Assembly (NCBI RefSeq): GCF_014207095.1 | Contig: NZ_JACHBG010000015.1 | Span: forward strand, 62,001-126,000 | Origin: Martinezella lusitana | Lineage (GTDB): Bacteria > Pseudomonadota > Alphaproteobacteria > Rhizobiales > Rhizobiaceae | Direction: 5' to 3' | DNA length: 64,000 bases | Shown: piece by piece, positions 11,325 through 19,784 of the stretch | How positions within the stretch are numbered: the first letter of the stretch is position 1 | Layout: the number at the start of each line of letters is the position of its first letter | Notes under the pieces: model-generated | What the model was told of the DNA's origin: nothing | The model's input: only the letters and a program-made list of their open reading frames with translations | Database searches by the model: none | Made by a program: the position numbers and the translations under genes

Positions 11325-11951
11325 TCAGATCTGAGGAGCGGCGTCCTCCAGGCGGCGGCGCAGCATCAGGCGCAGCTCGCCGATAATCCGCCGGTCCTCC
11401 GCCGCATCCGGATCGCTGGCAACGACGGCGGCGATACGCAGCAGTTCGAGCACGATACCCGACATCAGGCCGATATCGGCGGAGATCGGCGGTTGCGCCC
11501 GGCGCAGGACACCGGCAATCAGCTCCTTCAACTCGGCACGTGAACGCGCCTTGCGCTCCTTTGGAATATCGCGCCGCCCGGCAAGCGCTGCAAATTCCGG
11601 ATATGTCTCCATGAAGGCCGCGAGAGCGTCGAAGATCGCCTCGCCGCACTCGGCTGCGGAAAGGCCGGTGCTACCCTCCGCCATGTCGCGAAGTCCTGCC
11701 TTCAACCGATCCAGACGATCGACGTGCAGCGCCTCGGCCAGCAGGGGTTTGGTTGGAAAGAACTGATAGAGCGAGCCGATAGAGGAATGCGCTTCGGCAG
11801 CGATCTCCGTCATGGTCGCAGCATCATAGCCCCTTCGCGCAAAGACCTTGCCGGCGGCATCCAGCAGAATGACGACCCGCTCGTGGCCGCGCTGACGCTT
11901 CGGGATCCGGTTCTTCAATTCTTCACTTGATTTTTGTGAGGCCATCCTCAT
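11325..11951 (-). CDS. TetR-family transcriptional regulator
   Basis: 208 residues from the ATG at 11951, or 206 from an ATG two codons later. The N-terminal HTH is clear: ILLDAAGKVFARRGYDAATM, then the TetR signature SIGSLYQFFPTKPLLAEAL. The C-terminal ligand-binding half is all-helical and not diagnostic. It is divergent from the isochorismatase-like gene. A 17-bp near-palindrome covers its start codons and a second copy lies 25 bases away, so autorepression and control of the neighbour are likely. The inducer is unknown. Confidence 0.9.
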   Translation of the reverse strand: MRMASQKSSEELKNRIPKRQRGHERVVILLDAAGKVFARRGYDAATMTEIAAEAHSSIGSLYQFFPTKPLLAEALHVDRLDRLKAGLRDMAEGSTGLSAAECGEAIFDALAAFMETYPEFAALAGRRDIPKERKARSRAELKELIAGVLRRAQPPISADIGLMSGIVLELLRIAAVVASDPDAAEDRRIIGELRLMLRRRLEDAAPQI

Positions 11952-11976
11952 ATTTCCATTGTGAGGACATCCTCAT
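11935..11976. promoter_or_regulatory. Two tandem copies of a 17-bp TetR-type operator
   Basis: TGTGAGGCCATCCTCAT at 11935-11951 and TGTGAGGACATCCTCAT at 11960-11976 differ at one base and are spaced exactly 25 bases apart. Each has inverted half-sites TGAGG and CCTCA. They fill the gap between the divergent tetR and hydrolase genes. This is the arrangement expected for binding of two TetR dimers that shut both promoters. Confidence 0.75.
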
Positions 11977-11995
11977 GTTTTCTGGAGCCCGCCCG

Positions 11996-12565
11996 ATGTC
12001 ACTTTTCGACCCAAAGACCACCGCCCTCGTTTCCATCGACCTGCAAGGCCTCGTGCTCAGCCGGCCGCTCGCGCCCTATTCTGCCCGACAGATCATCGCC
12101 AATACCGTCGCCATCGCAAACAAGCTGAAGGCCGATGGCGGCACCACCGTTTTCGTAACGGTCGGATTCTCTTCGGACTATGCCGACGCTGTCAATCAGC
12201 CGACCGACGAAACCTTGGTGCTTCCCCCAGGTGGTTTGCCCGCTGCCGCGCTGGAAGCCCCCGCCGAGATGGCGGCGCTGACGCCTGATGTCGCCATCGT
12301 CAAACGCCAATGGAGCGCCTTTTACGGGACGGAACTCGATCTTCAGCTTCGCCGCCGCGGTATCAACACCCTGATTCTGACAGGCGTCGCCACCAATTTC
12401 GGCGTGGAATCGACGGTACGCGATGCTTACGCGGCAAATTATGCCGTCATCGTTGCCGAAGATGCAGTATCGACCTTCTCTCAGGGCATGCAGGATTTTT
12501 CCTGTACCAAGGTCATGCCGCGGCTGTCGCGCATCCGCAAGACGGCGGAGATTTTGGCGAACTGA
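11996..12565 (+). CDS. Isochorismatase-like cysteine-hydrolase-family protein
   Basis: 189 residues from the ATG at 11996, chosen because GGAG lies about 8 bases upstream; the ATG at 11975 in the same frame falls inside the second operator. The fold signature is complete: Asp15 in VSIDLQG, Lys103 in IVKRQW, and the cis-peptide region GVATNFGVESTVRDAY. In nicotinamidases the position after Asn-x is the nucleophilic Cys; here it is Gly136. Gly there is also found in true isochorismatases and several unnamed relatives, so the enzyme may be active with a water nucleophile. The substrate is unknown. TetR control suggests detoxification or catabolism of a small aromatic or amide compound. Confidence 0.85.
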   Translation: MSLFDPKTTALVSIDLQGLVLSRPLAPYSARQIIANTVAIANKLKADGGTTVFVTVGFSSDYADAVNQPTDETLVLPPGGLPAAALEAPAEMAALTPDVAIVKRQWSAFYGTELDLQLRRRGINTLILTGVATNFGVESTVRDAYAANYAVIVAEDAVSTFSQGMQDFSCTKVMPRLSRIRKTAEILAN

Positions 12566-12709
12566 TCCATCCTTAGAGATGGCCGAGAGCGGCAAAGGCG
12601 GGTGCGCTTTTCGGCCACCCGTGCTTGCTGCGGATTAACTTGAATCAGTTTTCAGGATAATCTCACCGCAAATCACTTCGGCCCGTCTCGGTCGTCTTCA
12701 AGGATATCA

Positions 12710-13744
12710 ATGGTTTCCCTACTGGCTCGCACCCTTCAAACTATCGGCAAGGTCTCACTTGCAACCACGATCGGCATAGGCCTCTTGGCGGGCGATGTGC
12801 TGGCGCAGCAGGCGGCCCCGTCGCCGGGCAGCGCCAAGGCAGTTTTCGGAGCCGTGACGCTGCCGACCGCCGGACCGTCGCACTCGATCGGGTTCTATGC
12901 GAAGGGGTGCCTTGCCGGAGCCGTCGCCTTGCCGGCCGACGGACCGACATGGCAGGCCATGCGCCTTTCCCGCAACCGCCGCTGGGGCCGACCCGAAATG
13001 ATCGGCCTTTTGGAGCGCCTGGCGCGCGACGCGGCGAAAAATGACGGCTGGCCGGGCCTGCTCGTCGGCGACATCTCGCAGCCCCGCGGCGGGCCGATGT
13101 TCAACGGCCATGCCTCGCACCAGATCGGCCTCGATGCCGACGTCTGGCTGACACCGATGCCTCGACACAAGCTCTCCACCGCCGATCGTGAGGCCCTGCC
13201 CTTCACCTCCATGCTGGCCAAGGACAAGTTCCTGACCATCAACGACAAGGTATGGACACCGGCGCATGCCCGCCTGCTGATGCGCGCGGCAAGCTATCCC
13301 GAAGTGGAGCGGATCTTCATCAATCCGGCGATCAAGAAGAAGATGTGCGACAGCTGGACCGGCGATCGCAGCAATCTCGGCAAGCTGCGGCCGGAATATG
13401 GGCACGACTCGCATTTCCATATCCGCCTGCGCTGCCCTCCCGGCTCTGAAGGTTGCACAGGACAGGCGCCAGTCGCCGCAGGCGACGGCTGTGACAAGAC
13501 ACTCGCCTGGTGGCTCGGCCCGGAGCCCTGGGCAAAGCCCAAGCCCAGCACGAAGCCGCCGGTAAAGCCGCGCGAAGTCATGGTTTCGGATCTGCCCAAG
13601 GCCTGCGGGGCGGTGCTGGCGGCACCGGCCGCCGCTTCCGCTCGCGCAGCCACATCCGCCGCCAAGCCTGCCGATGCAGCCCTGGAAACCGAAGCGATGC
13701 CCGTCTCGGGCAATACGCCACCCGGCAATATCCCGCAGCAGTGA
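12710..13744 (+). CDS. mepA: Penicillin-insensitive murein endopeptidase MepA
   Basis: 344 residues with a signal peptide ending near VLAQQ, so periplasmic. It is a LAS-family metallopeptidase that cuts D-Ala-meso-DAP cross-links in peptidoglycan. The zinc ligand motifs are present: GHASHQIGLDADVW in the middle and GHDSHFHIRLRCP further on. Cysteines typical of MepA (GCLAG, KKMCDSW, RCPPGSEGC, GCDKT) are conserved. The C-terminal 80 residues are Ala/Pro/Lys-rich low complexity, longer than in the E. coli enzyme. It appears to be a single transcription unit. Confidence 0.93.
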   Translation: MVSLLARTLQTIGKVSLATTIGIGLLAGDVLAQQAAPSPGSAKAVFGAVTLPTAGPSHSIGFYAKGCLAGAVALPADGPTWQAMRLSRNRRWGRPEMIGLLERLARDAAKNDGWPGLLVGDISQPRGGPMFNGHASHQIGLDADVWLTPMPRHKLSTADREALPFTSMLAKDKFLTINDKVWTPAHARLLMRAASYPEVERIFINPAIKKKMCDSWTGDRSNLGKLRPEYGHDSHFHIRLRCPPGSEGCTGQAPVAAGDGCDKTLAWWLGPEPWAKPKPSTKPPVKPREVMVSDLPKACGAVLAAPAAASARAATSAAKPADAALETEAMPVSGNTPPGNIPQQ

Positions 13745-13841
13745 GGCCCGAACCATCCTCGCGGGGCAGCCTTTCAAAACGCGCCCCCTTGGTATAGAAG
13801 GCGAATTAATCGATTGAAACCCGTTGCGGAGCGAAGACTTT

Positions 13842-14222
13842 ATGGCCGGCAGCAAATGCATCGCGCTGATCGCGCATGATCAGAAAAAGGATGCGATGGC
13901 GGATTTTGCACGGCGGAACCAGGCGGCACTTGCCGATTGGCATATCGTCGCGACCGGTACGACCGGCGGCCGCGTGCTCGATGCCTGCCCCGACCTGAAA
14001 GTCACACGCCTGAAAAGCGGGCCGCTCGGCGGCGACCAGCAGATCGGCGCACTCATCGCCGCCAGCGAAATCGACATGCTCATCTTCTTCATCGATCCGC
14101 TCACCCCGATGCCGCACGACGTCGACGTCAAGGCATTGACGCGGCTTGCCGTTCTCTACGACATTCCGATGGCGCTCAACGAATCCACCGCTGAGCGGCT
14201 GATCAAAACACTGAACCATTAA
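13842..14222 (+). CDS. mgsA: Methylglyoxal synthase
   Basis: 126 residues from the ATG at 13842, which follows GGAGCGAAG. It converts dihydroxyacetone phosphate to methylglyoxal and phosphate, a bypass of lower glycolysis used when phosphate is limiting. Family motifs are IALIAHDQKKDAM, TGTTGGRVLD, SGPLGGDQQIGA and the catalytic-Asp segment FFIDPLTPMPHDVDV. It sits 35 bases before glk and probably shares a transcript, placing sugar phosphorylation next to an overflow valve for triose phosphate. Confidence 0.96.
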   Translation: MAGSKCIALIAHDQKKDAMADFARRNQAALADWHIVATGTTGGRVLDACPDLKVTRLKSGPLGGDQQIGALIAASEIDMLIFFIDPLTPMPHDVDVKALTRLAVLYDIPMALNESTAERLIKTLNH

Positions 14223-14257
14223 ATCCGCCTTGCCGGCGGCAGACCACGGACCTGGCC

Positions 14258-15280
14258 ATGCCCGAGCTCAATCACAGCGACGCCCCTCTGCCTTTTCCCA
14301 TCCTGATCGGCGATATAGGCGGCACGAACGCACGCTTCTCGATCCTTGCCGATGCCGAGGCCGAACAGGAACATTTTCCCGTCGTGCAGACGGCAAATTT
14401 CGAAACGATCGACGACGCGATCCGGCAAACTCTCGAGAAGAGCAAGGTACAGCCGCGTTCCGCGATCCTTGCCATGGCCGGCCCCGTGCAAGGCGACGAG
14501 ATACCGCTCACCAATTGCGACTGGGTGATCCGTCCGAAGACGATGATCGCCAATCTCGGGATAGAGGATGTGCTCGTCATCAACGACTTCGAGGCGCAGG
14601 CGCTGGCAATTGCCGAGATTGCCGACGATCACCGCGAAACCATCGGCACGGCCTCTGAAAACAAGACCGCTTCGCGCGCCGTACTCGGGCCGGGCACCGG
14701 TCTCGGCGTGGCCGGCCTGGTCCACACCCAGCATCAGTGGATACCAGTGCCGGGCGAAGGTGGGCACATCGATCTCGGACCACGCACCGAGCGCGACCTG
14801 CAGATCTGGCCGCATCTGGAACCGATCGAGGGCCGCATCTCGGCCGAGCAGGTCATCTGCGGCCGCGGGCTTCAGAACCTCTATCATGCCGTCTGCGCAG
14901 CCGATGGCATCGAGCCGAGCCTCAAAGAACCAGCCGACATCACCAACCACGCCCTTGCCGGCACCAACACGCAGGCCGAGGAAACGCTGACGCTTTTCGC
15001 CACCTATCTCGGCCGCGTCGCCGGCGATATCGCCATGATCTTTATGGCGCGCGGCGGCGTCTACCTCTCCGGCGGCATCCCTCAAAAAATCCTGCCGGCG
15101 CTGCAGAAGCCGGAGTTCCGCGCCGCCTTCGAGGACAAGGCGCCGCATACCGAAATGATGAAGACCATCCCGACCCATGTGGTCACGCATCCGCTCGCCG
15201 CGCTGTCGGGACTTGCAAGCTATGCCCGCAGACCCACAAGTTTCGGCCTGGCGACCGAAGGTCGCCGCTGGCGGCGTTGA
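14258..15280 (+). CDS. glk: Glucokinase
   Basis: 340 residues. It phosphorylates glucose to glucose 6-phosphate with ATP in the cytosol. It is the Glk type of proteobacteria: phosphate-binding LIGDIGGTNARF near the N-terminus, catalytic region INDFEAQA, GPGTGLGVAGL, and glucose-binding EGGHIDLG. It is probably co-transcribed with mgsA. A short inverted repeat follows directly downstream. Confidence 0.96.
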   Translation: MPELNHSDAPLPFPILIGDIGGTNARFSILADAEAEQEHFPVVQTANFETIDDAIRQTLEKSKVQPRSAILAMAGPVQGDEIPLTNCDWVIRPKTMIANLGIEDVLVINDFEAQALAIAEIADDHRETIGTASENKTASRAVLGPGTGLGVAGLVHTQHQWIPVPGEGGHIDLGPRTERDLQIWPHLEPIEGRISAEQVICGRGLQNLYHAVCAADGIEPSLKEPADITNHALAGTNTQAEETLTLFATYLGRVAGDIAMIFMARGGVYLSGGIPQKILPALQKPEFRAAFEDKAPHTEMMKTIPTHVVTHPLAALSGLASYARRPTSFGLATEGRRWRR

Positions 15281-15285
15281 TGCCT

Positions 15286-15311
15286 TCAAGCGGATATGCA
15301 GCTTCGCTTGA
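15286..15311 (+). terminator. Hairpin after glk
   Basis: TCAAGCG at 15286-15292 and CGCTTGA at 15305-15311 form a perfect 7-bp stem six bases past the glk stop. There is no U-run, so it is at most a weak terminator. The rest of the 274-base gap up to the ABC gene shows no coding signal and probably holds the ABC promoter. Confidence 0.4.
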
Positions 15312-15554
15312 GCGGGCTGTCAATCTGCCGGCAGGGGCACTGCTGAGATCGGCTCGCGTGCCCAATGGCGGCAGCGGGAAGAGGCCGAACGTCTTTCCGA
15401 TGAGGGCTCGTTCTCCTATAATGACGGGGGCTTCAGACATAGCTCTTAACCAGCGTGGCAAGCCGTCTCTAGCCAAAGCCGCCCTAAGTCTTTATAGAGC
15501 CGCGAAAGCATATGCCATGTGCGGCTCGCTTGGTTTGAGACAGGAAGCCGATTT

Positions 15555-17348
15555 TTGAAATCGCCCGATACCCAAAAAAACAACGTCGACAGCGAAGCCA
15601 TCACCGGCATGCTGAAGCGCATCATCGCTGAAAACGGCCGTGATCATATTCGTGGCTACATCATTGCAATCAGCTGTTTGATCCTGGTGGCATTGTCGAC
15701 CGGTTATATCGGCTACATCGTCCAATCCGTCATCGATAGCGCCTTCATCGCCCGCGATATCTGGCATGCCTGGACCATTTGCTTCAGTATTTTCGTCGTT
15801 TTCGTGGTGCGCGGATTTGCCGGATATTTCCAGTCGGTCATCTTGTCCAAAATCGGCAACAATATCATTGCCCGCTATCAGAGCCGCCTCTACACGCATC
15901 TCATGACGCTGTCGGTCGGGTTCTTCAGCGAGGCCCGCTCCGCCCAACTCGCCGCCCAGATCAGCCAGAACGTGTCCGGCATCCGCGATGTCATGAACCT
16001 GACGATCACCTCGACGGCGCGCGACCTGCTGACCTTCGTCGTCCTGCTCGGCGTCATGATTTTCCAGGATCCGGTGCTGAGCATAGCCTTCGCCGTCATC
16101 GCCCCGCCGCTGTTCCTGACGCTGCGCTACATCTCCAAAAGGCTGCGCTCCGCGACGCGCGAAGCAATCGTTCTCAACAGCCATGTGCTGGGCGCTATGC
16201 AGGAGACGATCCAGGGTATTTCCATCGTCAAGGCGTTCACGATGGAAAACGAGCTGGAGAACAAGATCGACAAGCTCATTACCGCGGCCGAACACCGGCA
16301 GAACCGTATCGCCCGGCTGTCGGAGCGCAACGGTCCGCTGATGGAAACCGTCGCCGGCTTCGCGATCGCCAGCCTTTTCGCCTATGCCGCCTACCGTTCG
16401 ATCTACGACAACATATCCCCGGGCGTGTTCTTCTCCTTCGCCACCTCGTTGCTGCTCGCCTACGATCCGGCACGACGCCTCGCCAAGCTGCAGGTGCAGC
16501 TTGAACGCGCCGTGGTGAATGCGCGGATGATCTACGAGTTGCTCGACATGGAGCCTCGCCAGCGCGATCTGCCGGATGCTAAGCCGCTGGTCGTTACCGA
16601 CGCCCGCATCGAGTTCCGCGACGTCGGCTTTGCCTATGGCGACGAAGCCGTTCTGTCCAGTGTGAGCTTCACGGCCGAGGGCGGTCAGACAACGGCGCTC
16701 GTCGGGCCTTCCGGCGCCGGCAAATCCACCGTCATCAATCTCATTCCACGTTTCTACGATCCGAAGGCCGGCTGCATCCTGATCGATGGTCAGGACATCG
16801 CGCATGTGACCAAGCAGTCGCTGCGGCATCAGCTCGCCTATGTCTCGCAGCAGCCCTATCTCTTCGAAGGCACGATCCGCGACAATATACGTTATGGCCG
16901 TCCCGATGCGACGAATGCCGAAATCGAGAACGCGGCCCGCCTCGCCTATGCCCATGACTTCATCACGGCGCAGCCGCTGGGCTATGATACGCCGGTCGGT
17001 GAAAACGGCGTGACGCTTTCCGGTGGCCAGCGGCAGCGCCTGTCGATCGCCCGCGCACTCGTCCGCAACGCGCCGATCCTGCTGCTCGACGAGGCAACCT
17101 CGGCGCTCGACACTGAGTCGGAAGCAGCCGTGCAGAAGGCGCTGGACGAAGCCATGAGCGGCCGCACCGTCGTCGTCATCGCCCATCGCCTGTCGACGGT
17201 CGTCCGGGCGGAAAAGATTGTCGTCATGCAGAACGGCCGCGTCGTGGAAGAGGGCAACCACGAGACGCTTGCAGAGGCCGACAATGGCCTCTACGCTCGC
17301 CTCAACAACCTTCAGCGGCCGGTCGCTTCCGGCAACTCCCGCAAATAG
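15555..17348 (+). CDS. ABC transporter, fused permease and ATPase (exporter type, MsbA-like)
   Basis: 597 residues from a TTG at 15555, which has AGGAAG 8 bases upstream; reading further upstream adds residues with no family match. The N-terminal half has about six membrane helices with an exporter-type coupling region (FSEARSAQLAAQISQ). The C-terminal ATPase has Walker A GPSGAGKST near residue 382, signature LSGGQRQRLSIARAL near 488, Walker B ILLLDEATSALD and switch His in IAHRLST. It acts as a homodimer in the inner membrane. Lipid, glycan or drug export are all possible; sequence does not decide. dapB follows after 14 bases. Confidence 0.9.
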   Translation: MKSPDTQKNNVDSEAITGMLKRIIAENGRDHIRGYIIAISCLILVALSTGYIGYIVQSVIDSAFIARDIWHAWTICFSIFVVFVVRGFAGYFQSVILSKIGNNIIARYQSRLYTHLMTLSVGFFSEARSAQLAAQISQNVSGIRDVMNLTITSTARDLLTFVVLLGVMIFQDPVLSIAFAVIAPPLFLTLRYISKRLRSATREAIVLNSHVLGAMQETIQGISIVKAFTMENELENKIDKLITAAEHRQNRIARLSERNGPLMETVAGFAIASLFAYAAYRSIYDNISPGVFFSFATSLLLAYDPARRLAKLQVQLERAVVNARMIYELLDMEPRQRDLPDAKPLVVTDARIEFRDVGFAYGDEAVLSSVSFTAEGGQTTALVGPSGAGKSTVINLIPRFYDPKAGCILIDGQDIAHVTKQSLRHQLAYVSQQPYLFEGTIRDNIRYGRPDATNAEIENAARLAYAHDFITAQPLGYDTPVGENGVTLSGGQRQRLSIARALVRNAPILLLDEATSALDTESEAAVQKALDEAMSGRTVVVIAHRLSTVVRAEKIVVMQNGRVVEEGNHETLAEADNGLYARLNNLQRPVASGNSRK

Positions 17349-17362
17349 ACGATAGAGACGAT

Positions 17363-18187
17363 ATGAGCGACGATGCGATGAAGCTGGTGGTGGTTGGCGC
17401 GGCGGGCCGCATGGGACAGGCTCTGATCCGGCTCATCCACGCCACCGATGGCGTAACCCTGCATGCTGCAGTCGCGCGTCCGGGCTCCGCCTTCATCGGC
17501 AAGGATGCCGGTGAGATCGCCGGGCTCGGCCCGATCGGCATTTCCGTGACCGACGATCCGCTCGCTGCGTTTCTCCATGCCGAAGGCGTCATCGACTTCA
17601 CGACGCCGGCAACAAGCGTCACCTTTGCCGGCCTCGCCGCGCAGGCGCGCATCGTCCACATCATCGGCACGACCGGATGCTCGGACGAGGACGAAGCCAA
17701 GTTCAAGGCAGCCGCGCGCCATGCCCGCATCGTCAAATCGGGCAATATGGGCCTCGGCATCAATCTTTTGAGCGTGCTCGTCGAGCAGGCGGCCCGTGCA
17801 TTGCCTTCAAACGACTGGGATATCGAAGTGCTGGAGATGCATCATCGCCACAAGGTCGATGCGCCCTCGGGCACGGCACTGCTGCTCGGCCAGGCTGCGG
17901 CCAAGGGCCGTGGCGTCGACCTCAACGACAATTCCGTACGGGTCCGCGATGGCCACACCGGCCCGCGCCCGGCCGGCACGATCGGCTTTGCAACCCTGCG
18001 CGGCGGCGGCGTGGTCGGTGATCACTCGGTGATCTTCGCCAGCGAGAGCGAGCGGCTGACATTGTCGCACAATGCCGGCGACCGGTCGCTGTTTGCGCGC
18101 GGCGCGCTGCAGGCAGCGCTCTGGGCGCGCGACAAGAAGCCCGGCTTCTATTCCATGCTCGACGTCCTCGGGCTCGCCACATGCTGA
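17363..18187 (+). CDS. dapB: 4-hydroxy-tetrahydrodipicolinate reductase
   Basis: 274 residues. It reduces the dapA product with NAD(P)H in the diaminopimelate/lysine pathway, supplying cell wall and protein synthesis. The nucleotide motif VVGAAGRMGQAL opens the protein and the DapB signature EMHHRHKVDAPSGTAL, with the catalytic His pair and Lys, is intact near residues 157-172. It lies 14 bases after the ABC exporter gene and about 120 bases before gpmA. Confidence 0.97.
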   Translation: MSDDAMKLVVVGAAGRMGQALIRLIHATDGVTLHAAVARPGSAFIGKDAGEIAGLGPIGISVTDDPLAAFLHAEGVIDFTTPATSVTFAGLAAQARIVHIIGTTGCSDEDEAKFKAAARHARIVKSGNMGLGINLLSVLVEQAARALPSNDWDIEVLEMHHRHKVDAPSGTALLLGQAAAKGRGVDLNDNSVRVRDGHTGPRPAGTIGFATLRGGGVVGDHSVIFASESERLTLSHNAGDRSLFARGALQAALWARDKKPGFYSMLDVLGLATC

Positions 18188-18245
18188 TCCGACCCCGGAG
18201 CGGGCCGGCACGGAACTGCCGATCCGCCCAGCCTTTTATTGTCTC

Positions 18246-18291
18246 GCAGTTCCCGACGGAAAGCCGCTAGGCGCTTTTCCTGGAACTGCTC
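18246..18291. repeat. RIME-like repeat, copy 2 (half B only)
   Basis: GCAGTTCC at 18246-18253 and GGAACTGC at 18282-18289 bracket a core with GACGGAAAGCCGCT and GCGCTTTTCC, matching half B of the longer copies. It ends GCTCTA, the family terminus. Only one palindrome is present. It stops a few bases before the gpmA ribosome site, so it would fold in the gpmA leader. Confidence 0.7.
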
Positions 18292-18308
18292 TATCAAGGA
18301 GAAATATT

Positions 18309-18944
18309 ATGAGCGGTACTCTCGTTCTCGTTCGCCACGGGCAGAGCGACTGGAATTTGAAGAATCTCTTTACCGGCTGGAAGGACCCGGATCTGACCGC
18401 GCTTGGCGTCGAAGAAGCCAAGACCGGCGGCAAGGCTCTGGCCGACTACGGCATCAAATACGATATCGCTTTCACCTCGGATCTCACACGCGCCCAGCAC
18501 ACGCTGAAGATCATCCTTGATGAAATCGGCCAACCCGGCCTCGAAACCATCAAGGATCAGGCGCTGAACGAGCGCGACTACGGCGATCTCTCCGGTCTGA
18601 ACAAGGACGACGCCCGCGCCAAGTGGGGCGAAGAGCAGGTTCACATCTGGCGCCGCTCCTACGACGTTCCGCCGCCCGGCGGCGAGAGCCTGCGCGACAC
18701 CGGCGCGCGCGTCTGGCCCTACTACCTGACGGAAATCCTGCCCCGCGTGCTTGCCGGCCAGAACGTGCTGGTCGCCGCTCACGGTAACTCGCTGCGCTCG
18801 CTTGTCATGGTTCTCGACCGCCTCAGCAAGGCGCAGATCCTCGAGCTGAACCTCGCGACCGGCGTACCGATGGTCTACAAGCTCAAGGCCGATTCCACCG
18901 TCGCCTCGAAGGAAGTCCTCGGCGACATGTCCGGCGCGCATTGA
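18309..18944 (+). CDS. gpmA: 2,3-bisphosphoglycerate-dependent phosphoglycerate mutase
   Basis: 211 residues from the ATG at 18309 with AAGGAGAAA upstream. It interconverts 3- and 2-phosphoglycerate in glycolysis. The phosphohistidine motif LVLVRHGQSDWN opens the protein, with NERDYGDLSGLNKDDA, PPGGESLRDT and the second catalytic His in AAHGNSLRS. It is the short bacterial form, missing the C-terminal segment of the roughly 250-residue enzymes, as is usual in rhizobia. A half RIME-like repeat lies in the leader and a strong hairpin follows the gene. Confidence 0.97.
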   Translation: MSGTLVLVRHGQSDWNLKNLFTGWKDPDLTALGVEEAKTGGKALADYGIKYDIAFTSDLTRAQHTLKIILDEIGQPGLETIKDQALNERDYGDLSGLNKDDARAKWGEEQVHIWRRSYDVPPPGGESLRDTGARVWPYYLTEILPRVLAGQNVLVAAHGNSLRSLVMVLDRLSKAQILELNLATGVPMVYKLKADSTVASKEVLGDMSGAH

Positions 18945-18980
18945 GCGCAAGCATTCGGGCCTGAGGCCCCCTCAGCCTAG

Positions 18981-19007
18981 CCCTCTCCCCGCTTGACGGG
19001 GAAAGGG
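18981..19007. terminator. Hairpin between gpmA and phnF
   Basis: CCCTCTCCCCG at 18981-18991 pairs with CGGGGAAAGGG at 18997-19007 around CTTGA, with two internal mismatches. It lies between the convergent gpmA and phnF genes. No U-run is present. Hairpins of this sequence type are common in rhizobial convergent gaps. Confidence 0.5.
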
Positions 19008-19035
19008 ACGATCTTCCAGAGATTGCTTCGCAGCC

Positions 19036-19770
19036 TCAATTCTCGACCGTAAAGCGCACCCTGTCGGCGGCGAAGCGGGAAATCGAATATTGCACCGGGA
19101 CATCGTCGAGATCCGCATTGAGCGCCTGGGCGACCAGAACGATGGCGCCCGGAGATAATTGCAGATCGCTCAGGTCGCTTTCGTCGGCATGAGTCGCCGT
19201 GATCTCGGTGACGACGCGCACATAGTCCGGCACGCCTAATTCCCGAAAAGCCTTAGTGATCGATCCGGTCGTCCGGTAGATCTCGGCGATATCGCCGAAA
19301 CGGTCGGCCGGGAACCAGCTGGTGGCGCGCGATACCGGGCGATGATCCGCCTGGCCGAGCGTTTCCAAGCGCACAAGTTTTGTGCCGACATCGACCTTGA
19401 GCTGCCCGGAAAGTTCCGCATTTGCCGGCTCCTCACTGGAGGCAAGCAGGACGCTACGGGTTTCGCGCACCTGATCGCCGATCCCTTGCGAGAAGCGCGT
19501 ACGCTTGGAGATCGGGAAGCTCAGCCGCTCCTTGCGCTCGATCAGCGTGCCGCGCCCCTGCACCGCCCGGACTATACCCTCCTGCGCCAGCGCGCCAAGC
19601 GCGCTGCGGATCGTGTGCCGGTTGACGCCGAACTGCAGCGCCAGCGTCGTTTCCGGCGGTACCATGCCCGTCTCGTCAAAATCACCGTGGCTGATCGACG
19701 TGCGAATCCTGTCGGCGATCTGCCGCCAGAGCGCCACGCCCGTCTGCCTCTGTATCTTCTGCCCTACCAT
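19036..19770 (-). CDS. phnF: Phosphonate regulator PhnF (GntR family)
   Basis: 244 residues from the ATG at 19770. A longer frame runs up to a TTG at 19812, but it would cover the Pho box at 19785-19802, so the ATG is preferred. The N-terminal winged HTH reads LWRQIADRIRTSI and NRHTIRSALGALAQEGIV; the C-terminal half is a UbiC-like (UTRA) ligand-binding domain ending with RFAADRVRFTVEN. PhnF proteins repress phn operons. It is divergent from phnG, and a perfect 7-bp inverted repeat lies between them. Confidence 0.92.
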   Translation of the reverse strand: MVGQKIQRQTGVALWRQIADRIRTSISHGDFDETGMVPPETTLALQFGVNRHTIRSALGALAQEGIVRAVQGRGTLIERKERLSFPISKRTRFSQGIGDQVRETRSVLLASSEEPANAELSGQLKVDVGTKLVRLETLGQADHRPVSRATSWFPADRFGDIAEIYRTTGSITKAFRELGVPDYVRVVTEITATHADESDLSDLQLSPGAIVLVAQALNADLDDVPVQYSISRFAADRVRFTVEN

Positions 19771-19784
19771 CTCGCCCACTCGCC

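Noticed and set aside
11996..12565. Isochorismatase-like gene as a dead pseudogene because the Cys is missing
   Set aside because: Gly at that position is normal in true isochorismatases, the frame is intact and the gene has its own regulator.
12599..12621. Possible terminator after the isochorismatase-like gene
   Set aside because: CGGGTG and CACCCG can pair, but the stem is only 6 bp with no proper U-run after it, so it is not listed.
15492..17261. Long open frame (589 codons) on the minus strand
   Set aside because: It is antisense to the fused ABC transporter, which has complete family motifs. The reverse frame has no recognisable domain and the composition of a high-GC mirror frame.
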